Of a DNA stretch of 64,000 nucleotides, positions 22,608-30,376 are shown in pieces. The stretch lies in NCBI GenBank assembly GCA_022826725.1, contig JAJDUF010000010.1, positions 310,001 to 374,000 of the forward strand. The letters run 5' to 3'. The notes below the pieces were generated by a model. The model saw only the letters and a program-made list of their open reading frames with translations. It had not been told where the DNA came from and did no database searches. The stretch is from Chloroflexota bacterium (GTDB lineage: Bacteria > Chloroflexota > UBA11872 > UBA12225 > JAJDUF01). Position numbers and translations under genes: made by a program. How positions within the stretch are numbered: the first letter of the stretch is position 1; every line of letters starts with the position of its first letter.

Positions 22608-23519
22608 TTAGTAGGTGGAGAAAATCGCCGTCATCCGCCCGGCGCCGTTAGCGTCGCTGGCGTGGTTGAATCGCTCCACGAGCACCTCCGGGTCCGTGGA
22701 GGAGTACTCGGTTAGGTCGTAAGGCGAGATGTCCTCGTCATCGCGGCTGCGCTGCCCGGCGCGAATATCGGAGCAGACGGCGAGGGGTTTGAGCGGCAGA
22801 TCGGCGTCGTTGGCCCAGTCAATGAGCGACTGCGAAAGCAACGATATGGACGGCGTGAGGAACAGGACGGTGCCGCCGACGCCGGCCACTTGCTCGGCGA
22901 TCCGCAGGGCGGTGAAGGTCTTGCCGGAGCCGCACGCCATAATCAGCTTGCCGCGGTCGTGCTCCCGGAAGCCGGTGACGGTCTTGTCGAGGGCGGTGTG
23001 CTGGTAGTCACGCAGCGTCTTGGTCGGCCGCCGCTCCATATCGGCCGGGCGGTCGAGGTCGAACGTCCGCCAGTCTATGGACGAGTGCTCGAATACGTCC
23101 GGCCCCCAGCGGAGGACCGGCTTGTCCCGGTCTCTGAGTGCGTCCTCGGCGTTGTCCGTCCAGTCATGGGAGGTAGAGACGATGATGCCGCTGGCGAACT
23201 GCGTCGTCCCATAGGCACCGAGGAACTTGTTGGCCTCTTCCCGGATCAACCGATGACCGGAGGTATAGAACTTGCACTGGATCGCCACCAGCTGACCGCT
23301 GTCCCGTTCCTCGGCAACGAGGTCAATGCCAGTGTCGGGCCGGCCAGCGTTGCCGGGCCAGTCGGTCCAGTGCCACACGCGGCGAAAGCGCTCCGACTGC
23401 GCCTTGTCGCGCTCCAAGAACGCCTTGACCAAGCGCTCGAAACTCCGGCCTTGCGCCACGTTGCTTTGGGCGCTGGCGGCCAGCTCATCCAAAACGTCGC
23501 GGAACGTGCGGGCGGCCAT
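22608..23519 (-). CDS. ISP enzyme fragment 1: Mrr-like nuclease and helicase motif I region
   Basis: The 303-residue N-terminal segment starts at ATG 23519 (MAARTFRDVLDELAASAQ). It contains a PD-(D/E)xK nuclease (DTGIDLVAEERDSGQLVAIQCKFY, about 62-85) and the first helicase motifs (TLRDYQHTALDKTV Q-motif-like, MACGSGKTFTALRIAE Walker A). It ends at IFSTY, where the frame meets TAA; homologues would normally continue with the next residues before the DEAH box. If expressed, it would be a nuclease with an incomplete ATPase domain. Confidence 0.6.
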   Translation of the reverse strand: MAARTFRDVLDELAASAQSNVAQGRSFERLVKAFLERDKAQSERFRRVWHWTDWPGNAGRPDTGIDLVAEERDSGQLVAIQCKFYTSGHRLIREEANKFLGAYGTTQFASGIIVSTSHDWTDNAEDALRDRDKPVLRWGPDVFEHSSIDWRTFDLDRPADMERRPTKTLRDYQHTALDKTVTGFREHDRGKLIMACGSGKTFTALRIAEQVAGVGGTVLFLTPSISLLSQSLIDWANDADLPLKPLAVCSDIRAGQRSRDDEDISPYDLTEYSSTDPEVLVERFNHASDANGAGRMTAIFSTY

Positions 23520-23602
23520 GGTTGCCTCGCTTACCGGCCAGAGTGGAACGGCGGTGGAACCACCGCTACGGTTGCCGATAGTAGAACCGGCTTACCCGGC
23601 TG

Positions 23603-25498
23603 TCAACTTTGGAGCGCCCGTTGTAGGTGCGCCACCGGATGAAAGCGCCAGTCCATGCAGTTCCAGGCGCGCATCCGCACCACGTCAATGATAAACCGAC
23701 CGTCGAGCCGCTCGGCCGCCCGATCACGCTCTTCCCAGGCGCGGATCGTCGCAGCAATCCGGCGCCGCGCGTCCGCCTCCGGCATGTCCAGTGCCGCCAG
23801 GTCCGACACTTTGCCCCGCCACGACGGCGCACCGACCGGATAGGTGATGATGCCGTGCTCGGCCAGGTCCCGGAGGTGGCGGAAGGCTGTTACCTCGGCC
23901 TCGTAGAACTGCCATCCGTCGAGGAAGAACCGGATCCGCTCTTGCGCCGCCGACTGCGCCAGCCGGAGGGCCTCGGTGAGATAGCCCTTCAGCTCGGCAA
24001 CGGTCTCCGGCGTGAGCATCGTCAGGTAGACGTGAGGATTGCCGCCCCAGCGCGGTCCTAGCTCGGCCAGCGCCGCGTCCCACAGCGCCTCCAGCCGGGC
24101 AAAGTACTGTCGCCCGAACGCGGCGCCCTCGGCAAAGGCGTACTCGCAATAGTCGGCGACCAGCTCGTCTACGTCGAGGCTGCTATCCCACAGCAGCTTG
24201 GCAGCGAGGTACAGCGTCAGCCCCTCGTTACCGAAATCGTCGGAGGCCTGCGCGGAGAAGAACCGCGCCCCGCACTGCCGATAGTACGGAATGGATGCTC
24301 CGACGGAGTGGTGTATCGCCCGCGGCAGCTGGAGCTTCCAGGTGTGGTTGAAGTACTCGTACAACATCAGATTGGGCGTCACCTGCGACCACGCACGGAT
24401 GAGCCGCCACTGGTCCTCTTTGTACGCCAGGTCGTAGTGACACTCGCAGTTGAGCGTGATCTGCACGACCACGTTGTCGAGCGGTCGGACCCGTTCCGGC
24501 GGCTCGATGTAGTCCGAATAGGCGAGGTGCAGCACGTACTTGTCGGGATGCGTCTCCTTGACGGCCGCTGCAATCTCATTGACAAAGGTGTAAATCCGGT
24601 CGGTGATGATCGGCCGCGCCTCCGATCCGTCTTCGGCGCCACCGCTCGACGGAATGGTGCGAACTTTGCCGGTGTCGAGCGCCTCGCAGTTAGCGCACTC
24701 GCACCACCCGGCGCCGTCATTGGCATCAATGCTGTAGATGTCCGCGTCGGGATGCTCGTCGAAGAACCGGCGCACGTAGTCAATCGAGATCCGTACTACA
24801 TCGGGGTTGGTGGTGCAGAGCTGGTAACCGTGCTGGCCGTCGTAGGCGTTCCAATCCTGTTCCCTGCTTCCGTTCACCAGGGCAAAATACTCGGGATTGG
24901 TCGGTCCGTACTTGTCCGGGGGCACCAGCTTGGCCCAATTGTGGCCGGGCACGTAGCCACTGACCGCTTGGATCTTGTTGCGCTTCTTCCACAGTGGCTC
25001 TGGCGTCCCTTCGGGCAGCGGCGCCATGGAGCCGAGCACCCGCAGCGTGAAATCCGGGTCCTCCCGGTCACAGATCGGCCCGATCTCGATGGTGCGCCGC
25101 GTCGGGATACATTCTCCCGTCTCCCCCGGCCACAGCCATCGCACCCCGCAGTAACGCTCCAGGAACGTGTACACGGCGTACTCGGTGCCCAAGTCACCCT
25201 TGCCGCACAGCACGAGACTATCGCCAACGGTCTCAATGGTGAAGCTATGTGCCGTCTCCAGGTCGTCAACGGACACGCCCAACCGCGTCACGGCCGCGCT
25301 ACGGCCGACGTAAATCACCGTGCCCGGCGGCGCCGCGGCTTCCGACACGATGGGCAGCTTCTCCGCCGCCTGCCCGCCGGCGGTTGCCAACTTCCAGAGG
25401 TAGGTCTGAAGCTCTTGCGCGGCCGCCGCCTCCGCAGCCGACGGACTGCTGCCGGTGACAATCGTGGCTCGCGCTTGCCCATCCTCTAATAGCAGCAT
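23603..25498 (-). CDS. DUF4838 protein, alpha-glucuronidase-like
   Basis: The 631-residue protein has an N-terminal region like the GH67/GH20-type beta-alpha accessory domain (ATIVTGSSPSAAEAAAAQELQTYLWKLATAG, 12-43; GTVIYVGRSAAV; EYAVYTFLERYCGVRWLWPGETGE, about 115-138). A long TIM-barrel-like DUF4838 domain follows, with SIDANDGAGWCECANCEALDTG and VLHLAYSDYIEPPERVRPLDNV. DUF4838 proteins are suspected glycoside hydrolases acting on uronic-acid-containing glycans; no catalytic residues are established that I can cite. ATG 25498 has GAGGAGGGA upstream. Context with the enolase-superfamily enzyme and esterases suggests polysaccharide use. Confidence 0.85.
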   Translation of the reverse strand: MLLLEDGQARATIVTGSSPSAAEAAAAQELQTYLWKLATAGGQAAEKLPIVSEAAAPPGTVIYVGRSAAVTRLGVSVDDLETAHSFTIETVGDSLVLCGKGDLGTEYAVYTFLERYCGVRWLWPGETGECIPTRRTIEIGPICDREDPDFTLRVLGSMAPLPEGTPEPLWKKRNKIQAVSGYVPGHNWAKLVPPDKYGPTNPEYFALVNGSREQDWNAYDGQHGYQLCTTNPDVVRISIDYVRRFFDEHPDADIYSIDANDGAGWCECANCEALDTGKVRTIPSSGGAEDGSEARPIITDRIYTFVNEIAAAVKETHPDKYVLHLAYSDYIEPPERVRPLDNVVVQITLNCECHYDLAYKEDQWRLIRAWSQVTPNLMLYEYFNHTWKLQLPRAIHHSVGASIPYYRQCGARFFSAQASDDFGNEGLTLYLAAKLLWDSSLDVDELVADYCEYAFAEGAAFGRQYFARLEALWDAALAELGPRWGGNPHVYLTMLTPETVAELKGYLTEALRLAQSAAQERIRFFLDGWQFYEAEVTAFRHLRDLAEHGIITYPVGAPSWRGKVSDLAALDMPEADARRRIAATIRAWEERDRAAERLDGRFIIDVVRMRAWNCMDWRFHPVAHLQRALQS

Positions 25499-25552
25499 GG
25501 TCGTTCGTCCCTCCTCGTTTCAGCGGGAGTGGGTATTGCACCTACCCCCCGG

Positions 25553-25574
25553 CCCCTTCCCTCCAGGGAAGGGG
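25553..25574. repeat. Perfect 10-bp hairpin
   Basis: CCCCTTCCCT and AGGGAAGGGG flank a two-base loop in the gap between the enolase-superfamily and DUF4838 genes. It belongs to the same class of pyrimidine/purine hairpins seen elsewhere in the window. Confidence 0.6.
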
Positions 25575-25601
25575 GGCACGGCGGTGGCCATAGTCTCTCT
25601 C

Positions 25602-25636
25602 GCCCGTCATTGCGGCGCAAGCCGCGATCCAGGCAC
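25602..25636. repeat. REPIN-like palindrome, single copy
   Basis: CCCGTCATTGCGGCGCAAGC continues into a palindrome (TTGCGGC/GCCGCGA) followed by ATCCAGG. It shares the CCGTCATT head and ATCC tail with the palindromes at 20018, 41002, 50024, 59488 and 60370. It is intergenic here. Confidence 0.6.
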
Positions 25637-25652
25637 CCGGCCTCACTGACCA

Positions 25653-26840
25653 CTAGCCGCCCCAGGGGTGCGCCCTGGCCACGTCTTCGTTGAGGTCTGT
25701 GCCCCAGCCGGGGCCGGTGGGTACCATCATGGCGCCGTTGACGATCTCCGGTCGGTTGGTGACGAGCTCGTCCTTCCAGGGCACGTCGTCTACGTCTACC
25801 TCCATGATGCGGACGTTGGGGAGCACCGCGCAGAGGCTCGCACCGACGAACGTCGCCAGGTGACTGTAGTAGTTGTGGGGAGCAACGTTGTACTGAAATA
25901 GCTCGGCCAGATTACCGACCCGCTTGGATTGGCCAAAGCCGTTCCACGGCACGTCTATCATGAACACGTCGGCAGCCCGCTGCTCGAAGTACGGCAGGTA
26001 TTCTCGCGGGTGGAACAGGTTCTCGCCGGTGCAAATTTTGGTCGTCGTTGCCTCTTTGATCTGGCGAATGCCGGCGGGATCGTACATATCCACTTCCAGC
26101 CACAGCAGATCGAACTGCTCTACCACCTGGGCAATCCGCGTGGCGCTCTCGGGCTTGAAGAGAAAGTTGAGATCGAGGTTGATGTCTATGTCGGGGCCAA
26201 CGGCGTCGCGGAAGGTGCCGATGAGCCGCTCGATGTGCCGTAGCAGCGGCGTGGTGACGATCTGGTCCGTCCCGTGGACCTCGCTGCCGAGGCCGGCCAG
26301 CTCGCCGAACCCGGCTTGCGACTGCTCGCGCGGGATGACCACGTTCGTCTTGAGGGCGGTAAACCCGCGCTGCACCACCTCACGCCCCAACTCGGCGATA
26401 TCGGCCAGCGTGTTGATCGGCGGCGCGCCGACGTGCTCGGCGTAGCGTGCCCTAGTCGTGCCGCAGTGGGACCAATAGAGGCGGATGCGCGAGCGCATCG
26501 GACCGCCGAACAGCTCCACCACCGAGATACCGAGCGCCTTGGCCGTGATGTCCACGAGGGCGCACTCGATACCGGCAATCGCCTTGGCGGCGATGCCGCC
26601 GGGGCTTTGCCGCGTGCTGTACTGCAGATCCCAGACCCGCCGCTCGTAGGGACGGGGGTCTTGGCCGAGCAGTAGGGGAGTCAGGTCCTTGACGGTGCCG
26701 ACGATGCCGTGCGGCTGTGGCGACCAGCAGTCGCTGCACTCACCGTACCCCACCACCCCCTCGTCGGTAGCCACCTTCACGAAGAGCCAAGGGCGCCAGC
26801 CGGCATCCACGACGAAGGTCTCTACGCTCGTAATCTTCAT
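25653..26840 (-). CDS. Enolase-superfamily enzyme (mandelate racemase/muconate lactonizing type)
   Basis: The 395-residue protein has an N-terminal capping domain (KITSVETFVVDAGWRPWLFVKVATDEGVVGYGEC) and a TIM barrel. Metal-ligand candidates are the Asp in INLDLNFLF (about 210), the Glu in LLWLEVDMYDP (about 235) and the Glu in KICTGENLF (about 260). A Lys-containing strand ALKTNVV (about 160) would supply the base. Such enzymes dehydrate or epimerise sugar acids in uronate and aldonate catabolism; the specific substrate is not deduced. It is adjacent to DUF4838 and esterase genes on the same strand. Confidence 0.92.
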   Translation of the reverse strand: MKITSVETFVVDAGWRPWLFVKVATDEGVVGYGECSDCWSPQPHGIVGTVKDLTPLLLGQDPRPYERRVWDLQYSTRQSPGGIAAKAIAGIECALVDITAKALGISVVELFGGPMRSRIRLYWSHCGTTRARYAEHVGAPPINTLADIAELGREVVQRGFTALKTNVVIPREQSQAGFGELAGLGSEVHGTDQIVTTPLLRHIERLIGTFRDAVGPDIDINLDLNFLFKPESATRIAQVVEQFDLLWLEVDMYDPAGIRQIKEATTTKICTGENLFHPREYLPYFEQRAADVFMIDVPWNGFGQSKRVGNLAELFQYNVAPHNYYSHLATFVGASLCAVLPNVRIMEVDVDDVPWKDELVTNRPEIVNGAMMVPTGPGWGTDLNEDVARAHPWGG

Positions 26841-26853
26841 GGACAGGCCTCAC

Positions 26854-26880
26854 GCTAGCCGTCATCCGTCAGCTTTCAGT
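26854..26880. repeat. Heptamer-type GCTGA/TCAGC repeat
   Basis: The gap reads GCTAGCCGTCATCCGTCAGCTTTCAG, which resembles blocks at 51206-51238 and 56470-56509 built from AGCTGAN/CTAGC units. No function is assigned. Confidence 0.4.
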
Positions 26881-26883
26881 ACG

Positions 26884-27924
26884 TTAGCCGGCGCGTTGCA
26901 ACTCCTGGAGCATCATGGGCCACGCGGCGTCGGCGTAGAAGCGATGGCCCTCGGGACCGACGACCAAGTGGCAGCGGTCGGCCGCTCCTGCCGCGGCGTA
27001 AACCGCCTGTAGGTCGGCAAAGGCGCGCCGGGTGGCCGCAACGGGGAAAATCTCGTCGTGCTCTCCGGCGACGAGCACCACGGGCCGCGGTGCGAACAGG
27101 CCCATCACGTCGGCCATCTCCGCGTATTGGAGCAGCCCCGGCACGTAGTTGTCGGCGCAGTGGTAGATGGACATGAGGGAATCGCGGAACGTGCAGAAGT
27201 AGCAGGAGGGCATCGCGTACCGGAGCCGCGGGAGCACCGCCGCCGAGAAGAGGCTGACGGTGCCGCCACCGGAGTTGCCCATGATGCCAACCCGCGACCA
27301 GTCAACGTCGTCGCGGGTCTCCAGGTAGTCGAGGCCGCGGTCCACGTCGAACACCCGCTCGCCGAGCAGCGTGCGGCCGAGCATGAGCGCGTGCATGGTG
27401 GCGTCGTGACAGCCATGAGTGGACACCCGCTCTTGGTGCCGCTCGCGGCGCTCGCCGAACGACCGCTGCTCGATACAGAGCGCGGCGATACCGCGCGCCA
27501 TGCAGCCCAGCCCGGAGTCACGATCTCCCTCGACTGCGATAGGCACGCCGTTGTCTTCACGGTCAACGGCGATGGATACGTGCGCTCCGGTCGTGTGGCC
27601 CTGGACACAGATAAACCAGGTGTAGGGCGGTGTCGCAGCCTTGGGCAGGCAGACATAGGCCATCACGTCCGCATACGGCTCGGCTCGGAAGACAATCTTC
27701 TCGATGGTGCCGAGCGGATGCTGCCGCTGCCAGAGAGAACGCACGTCGAGCGCCACCCGGTCGCCGGAGGGCATACCGAGCAGCGATTTGACCTTGCGCC
27801 GGAGCCGGCGTTGCCACGCGCCCACCTCACCGCCGTCGTAGGCCAGCGCGGGCGTCAGCGCATCCATCAGGTAGCGGTGATTGAGCGACGGCGAATAGCT
27901 CGCGTCCGGCTGGGTGCTGGTCAT
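26884..27924 (-). CDS. Alpha/beta hydrolase, acetyl-xylan-esterase-like (second copy type)
   Basis: The 346-residue protein resembles the esterase-like protein at 16614-17681. An N-terminal helical cap (WQRRLRRKVKSLLGMP) is followed by WFICVQGHTTGAHVS (oxyanion region), CIEQRSFGERRE, the nucleophile elbow GIMGNSGGGTVSLFS, and RPVVLVAGEHDEIFPV with acid Asp or Glu. The final His is in GPEGHRFYADAAWP. This suggests deacetylation or ester cleavage on carbohydrate substrates. It lies 43 bp upstream of the enolase-superfamily gene in the same direction, so they may be co-transcribed. Cytoplasmic by appearance. Confidence 0.87.
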   Translation of the reverse strand: MTSTQPDASYSPSLNHRYLMDALTPALAYDGGEVGAWQRRLRRKVKSLLGMPSGDRVALDVRSLWQRQHPLGTIEKIVFRAEPYADVMAYVCLPKAATPPYTWFICVQGHTTGAHVSIAVDREDNGVPIAVEGDRDSGLGCMARGIAALCIEQRSFGERRERHQERVSTHGCHDATMHALMLGRTLLGERVFDVDRGLDYLETRDDVDWSRVGIMGNSGGGTVSLFSAAVLPRLRYAMPSCYFCTFRDSLMSIYHCADNYVPGLLQYAEMADVMGLFAPRPVVLVAGEHDEIFPVAATRRAFADLQAVYAAAGAADRCHLVVGPEGHRFYADAAWPMMLQELQRAG

Positions 27925-28021
27925 GGGCGTTAGCCCCCTCCCTAACGTCTTGCCCGTGTCCGGCCGTCGCAGCCTGCGGTGGGCAGGTCCAGGTGTTCGA
28001 GGTCATCAAGATGGGCCGGCG

Positions 28022-28609
28022 TCACGGCGCGCTGGGCGGCACCCAGCGCCGCCGCCGCGCCCACGCCAGCGCGACGCTCGACGCCACCGCCATGGTACCC
28101 GCGAGTAGGTTGAACAGGATGTCCTGGGGGTCGAAGACGCGGCTGGGGATAAACGCCTGGATACACTCGTCGAGCAGGCCCAGCGCCGCCGTCGCCAGGA
28201 TGGCGAGCAGGGGCGGTAGAGGGACGCGGCGTCCCTGGCGCGCGCGCTCGACGAGTGCTTCATGGATCAAGATGCCCAGCACGCCGTACTCGATGAGGTG
28301 TGAGCGCTCCGTGATGATCGCCATCCGGGTGAACACCAGCAAGTAGGTGGCCGTGATACCCAGCGCGACGACGATCTCTGCTCCGCCTGGCCGCGTTTTC
28401 ATCCCTTGCGTGATGACGGTCGCCGTCACGAGGATCATGCCGAGGACGAAGAGGACGATGGTGACGTCGAGGGAGGCGTCCAGCAGACCACGCTCGCGCA
28501 GGAACTCGACCAGCGACCGCGCGAGGCCGAGCGTGGAGTAGATCGCCACCACGACGGCCAGTGTCCACAGCCAGAGCCGCCGCTCTCGCGCAGAGGAAAA
28601 GAGAGACAT
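28022..28609 (-). CDS. VanZ-like membrane protein
   Basis: The 195-residue protein has about five hydrophobic helices and the VanZ-family signature: ERSHLIEYGVLGILIHEAL in the middle and GLLDECIQAFIPSRVFDPQDILFNLLAG near the C-terminus. VanZ was named from a teicoplanin-resistance determinant, but most members have no known biochemical function; several sit in envelope-related contexts. The start ATG follows AGAGAGAC. It is placed 33 bp after the hydantoinase B gene end, on the same strand, perhaps as a passenger of that operon. Confidence 0.85.
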   Translation of the reverse strand: MSLFSSARERRLWLWTLAVVVAIYSTLGLARSLVEFLRERGLLDASLDVTIVLFVLGMILVTATVITQGMKTRPGGAEIVVALGITATYLLVFTRMAIITERSHLIEYGVLGILIHEALVERARQGRRVPLPPLLAILATAALGLLDECIQAFIPSRVFDPQDILFNLLAGTMAVASSVALAWARRRRWVPPSAP

Positions 28610-28642
28610 GACCGAAACTGTAGCCGGCGAGGACGCGCGCTG

Positions 28643-30373
28643 TCAGGCGCGGCGCCCGGCCCGTAGTCGCGCCGTGGCCGCCACGTCTGCCTCACCGTCG
28701 TCGGCTCGGATAACAACGCCGTAGTCACGCCGGGCGGTAGCATGGTCGTAATAGCCGCGCCGCACGTCTCGCGCGACCAACGCCGGGGGACGGTCGAGTG
28801 GGTTGCCGTAGCCACCACCGCCGGGCGTCTCCAGGCGCAGGATGTCGCCCGGCTGCATGGGTACGTTCTCGTCTTTCGTGATGTGCGCCGGACGATGCTC
28901 CTTGCCCTGCAAGACAAAGGTGTGCCTGGCACGCTCGGCCGCCCCGCCACCCAGGATGCCGAACGGGGCAAAGCGCCCGCGCTCCCCCAAGAGTGATCCG
29001 GCGGCAAGTCCCCGGAGCAGCCGAAACTCGAAGATGACGCCAAAGCCGCCGCGGCGCAGACCGGCGCCGGCCGATCCTTCCCGGATCGTGTAGCGCGTAA
29101 ACAGGACCGGATAGCGCGCCTCGAAAATCTCCAGTGCCTGGGTGCGGGCGAGGGCAATGGTGGGGTTGCCGTTGGTCAGGCCGTCCGTCAGGTAGTTGCC
29201 CCCGTACCCGCCGCCGATGAACGAGTAGAAGACGTAGGGGTCTAGCTCAGGGTCGTCGCCGCCGACCGAGAGATTGGTCACGGTACCCATCGGCGCCGCA
29301 TAGCAGCGATCGGGAATCGCCTGGCTGAGGGCGCCGAACACCACGTCAATAATGCGCTGACAGACCTCCGAGGCGCAGCCGGCTACGGGCCGCGGCGGCT
29401 GGGCATTGAGGAAGGTCGTCTCCGGCAGGTCGAAGGTGAAGGGGGTGAAGCAGCCGGCATTGATGGGTACGTCGGGGAAGATATGCTTCATGGCGATATA
29501 CACACCTGCCATCGTCGTGCTTCGCACGCTGTTCAGCGGCCCCCGGCAGGGCGGGCTGCTCCGGGAGAAGTCAAGATGCACGTCGCTGCCCTTGACGGTC
29601 AGTTCCAGGTGAATGGCGAGCGGCTCCCACTCGATACCGTCGCTGTCAATATGGTCGGTGAACGCATAGGTGCCGTCGGGAATGGTCTCGATGTGGGAGC
29701 GCATCAACTGCTCCGAGCGCGTCTTCATCTCGGCAATAGCGTCGAACACCGTCTCCTTGCCGTAGCGGTCGAGGAGGGCGGTCAGCCTGTCGGTACCGAC
29801 GTTGAGAGCCGTGATTTTGGCGATGATGTCGCCCTGTCGTTCGGTGGCGACCCGCACGTTCCGTAGGATGATGTCGAGCACGTCCCGATTGAGCCGGCCC
29901 CGGTCCATGATCCGCACCGGGGGCAAGCGCAGCCCTTCCTGATAGACCTCGGTCGCCTGGGTGGAGAAGCCGCCGGGGACCCGGCCGCCGATGTCCGGCC
30001 AGTGCCCACTCGTCGCCACAAAGGCGGTCAGCTGCCCGCGATAGAAGAAGGGCTTCACCATCTTCACGTCCATCAGATGGGTACCGCCCAGGTAGGGGTC
30101 GTTCACGATGTAGACATCGCCGGGCGCAATGTCCGTCACCCATTCGATCACGGAGCGGACGGTGAACTCCATCACGTAGATGAAATTCGGGAGGCCCCGT
30201 GGCCCCTGGATGATGACCTCACCGTTGTCGGGATGGTAAATCCCGCTGGCGCGATCCCACCCGTCGGAGATGACCGGGGAAAAGGCCATCCGCTCCAGGG
30301 TGGCATCCATCTCATCGGCAATCTGCTCCAGACTGCCTTGCAGGACAGCCAAGGTGATCGGATCAACTGCCAT
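28643..30373 (-). CDS. hyuB: Hydantoinase B / oxoprolinase-type subunit
   Basis: The 576-residue protein matches the HyuB family. It has the N-terminal ITLAVLQGSLEQIADEMDATLERMAFSPVISDGWDRASGIY, IAPGDVYIVNDPYLGGTHLMDV (about 100-120), HWPDIGGRVPGGFS and a Gly-rich C-terminus (LRLETPGGGGYGNPLDRPP). Together with HyuA it forms ATP-dependent hydantoinase or 5-oxoprolinase/acetone-carboxylase-like complexes that open cyclic amides or carboxylate ketones. It begins three bases after the hyuA stop codon, so the pair is translationally linked. The substrate is not deducible. Confidence 0.94.
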   Translation of the reverse strand: MAVDPITLAVLQGSLEQIADEMDATLERMAFSPVISDGWDRASGIYHPDNGEVIIQGPRGLPNFIYVMEFTVRSVIEWVTDIAPGDVYIVNDPYLGGTHLMDVKMVKPFFYRGQLTAFVATSGHWPDIGGRVPGGFSTQATEVYQEGLRLPPVRIMDRGRLNRDVLDIILRNVRVATERQGDIIAKITALNVGTDRLTALLDRYGKETVFDAIAEMKTRSEQLMRSHIETIPDGTYAFTDHIDSDGIEWEPLAIHLELTVKGSDVHLDFSRSSPPCRGPLNSVRSTTMAGVYIAMKHIFPDVPINAGCFTPFTFDLPETTFLNAQPPRPVAGCASEVCQRIIDVVFGALSQAIPDRCYAAPMGTVTNLSVGGDDPELDPYVFYSFIGGGYGGNYLTDGLTNGNPTIALARTQALEIFEARYPVLFTRYTIREGSAGAGLRRGGFGVIFEFRLLRGLAAGSLLGERGRFAPFGILGGGAAERARHTFVLQGKEHRPAHITKDENVPMQPGDILRLETPGGGGYGNPLDRPPALVARDVRRGYYDHATARRDYGVVIRADDGEADVAATARLRAGRRA

Positions 30374-30376
30374 GCC

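Larger units (their letters stand above)
18600..23519 (-). pseudogene. Type ISP restriction-modification enzyme, interrupted by three in-frame stops
   Basis: One reading frame runs from ATG 23519 to 18600, encoding about 1640 residues in the order expected of single-chain type ISP (LlaGI-like) enzymes: Mrr-like nuclease (DTGIDLVAEE...VAIQCKFY), SF2 helicase/translocase (ACGSGKTFTALRIAEQ, VCDEAHRTTG, TATPRIYG), N6-adenine methyltransferase (VLDPFVGTGTFITRLLQ; NPP-stop-S), then a target-recognition region. The frame is cut by TAA at 22608-22610, TAG at 22494-22496 and TAG at 20493-20495, with no frameshift; I counted 57 and 14 codons across the gaps. The third stop replaces the catalytic Tyr of NPPY. 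Unless stops are read through, the enzyme is dead. Confidence 0.85.

Noticed and set aside
24308-25489. 393-residue plus-strand ORF antisense to the DUF4838 gene
   Set aside because: No motif or start signal; the minus-strand protein is well supported.
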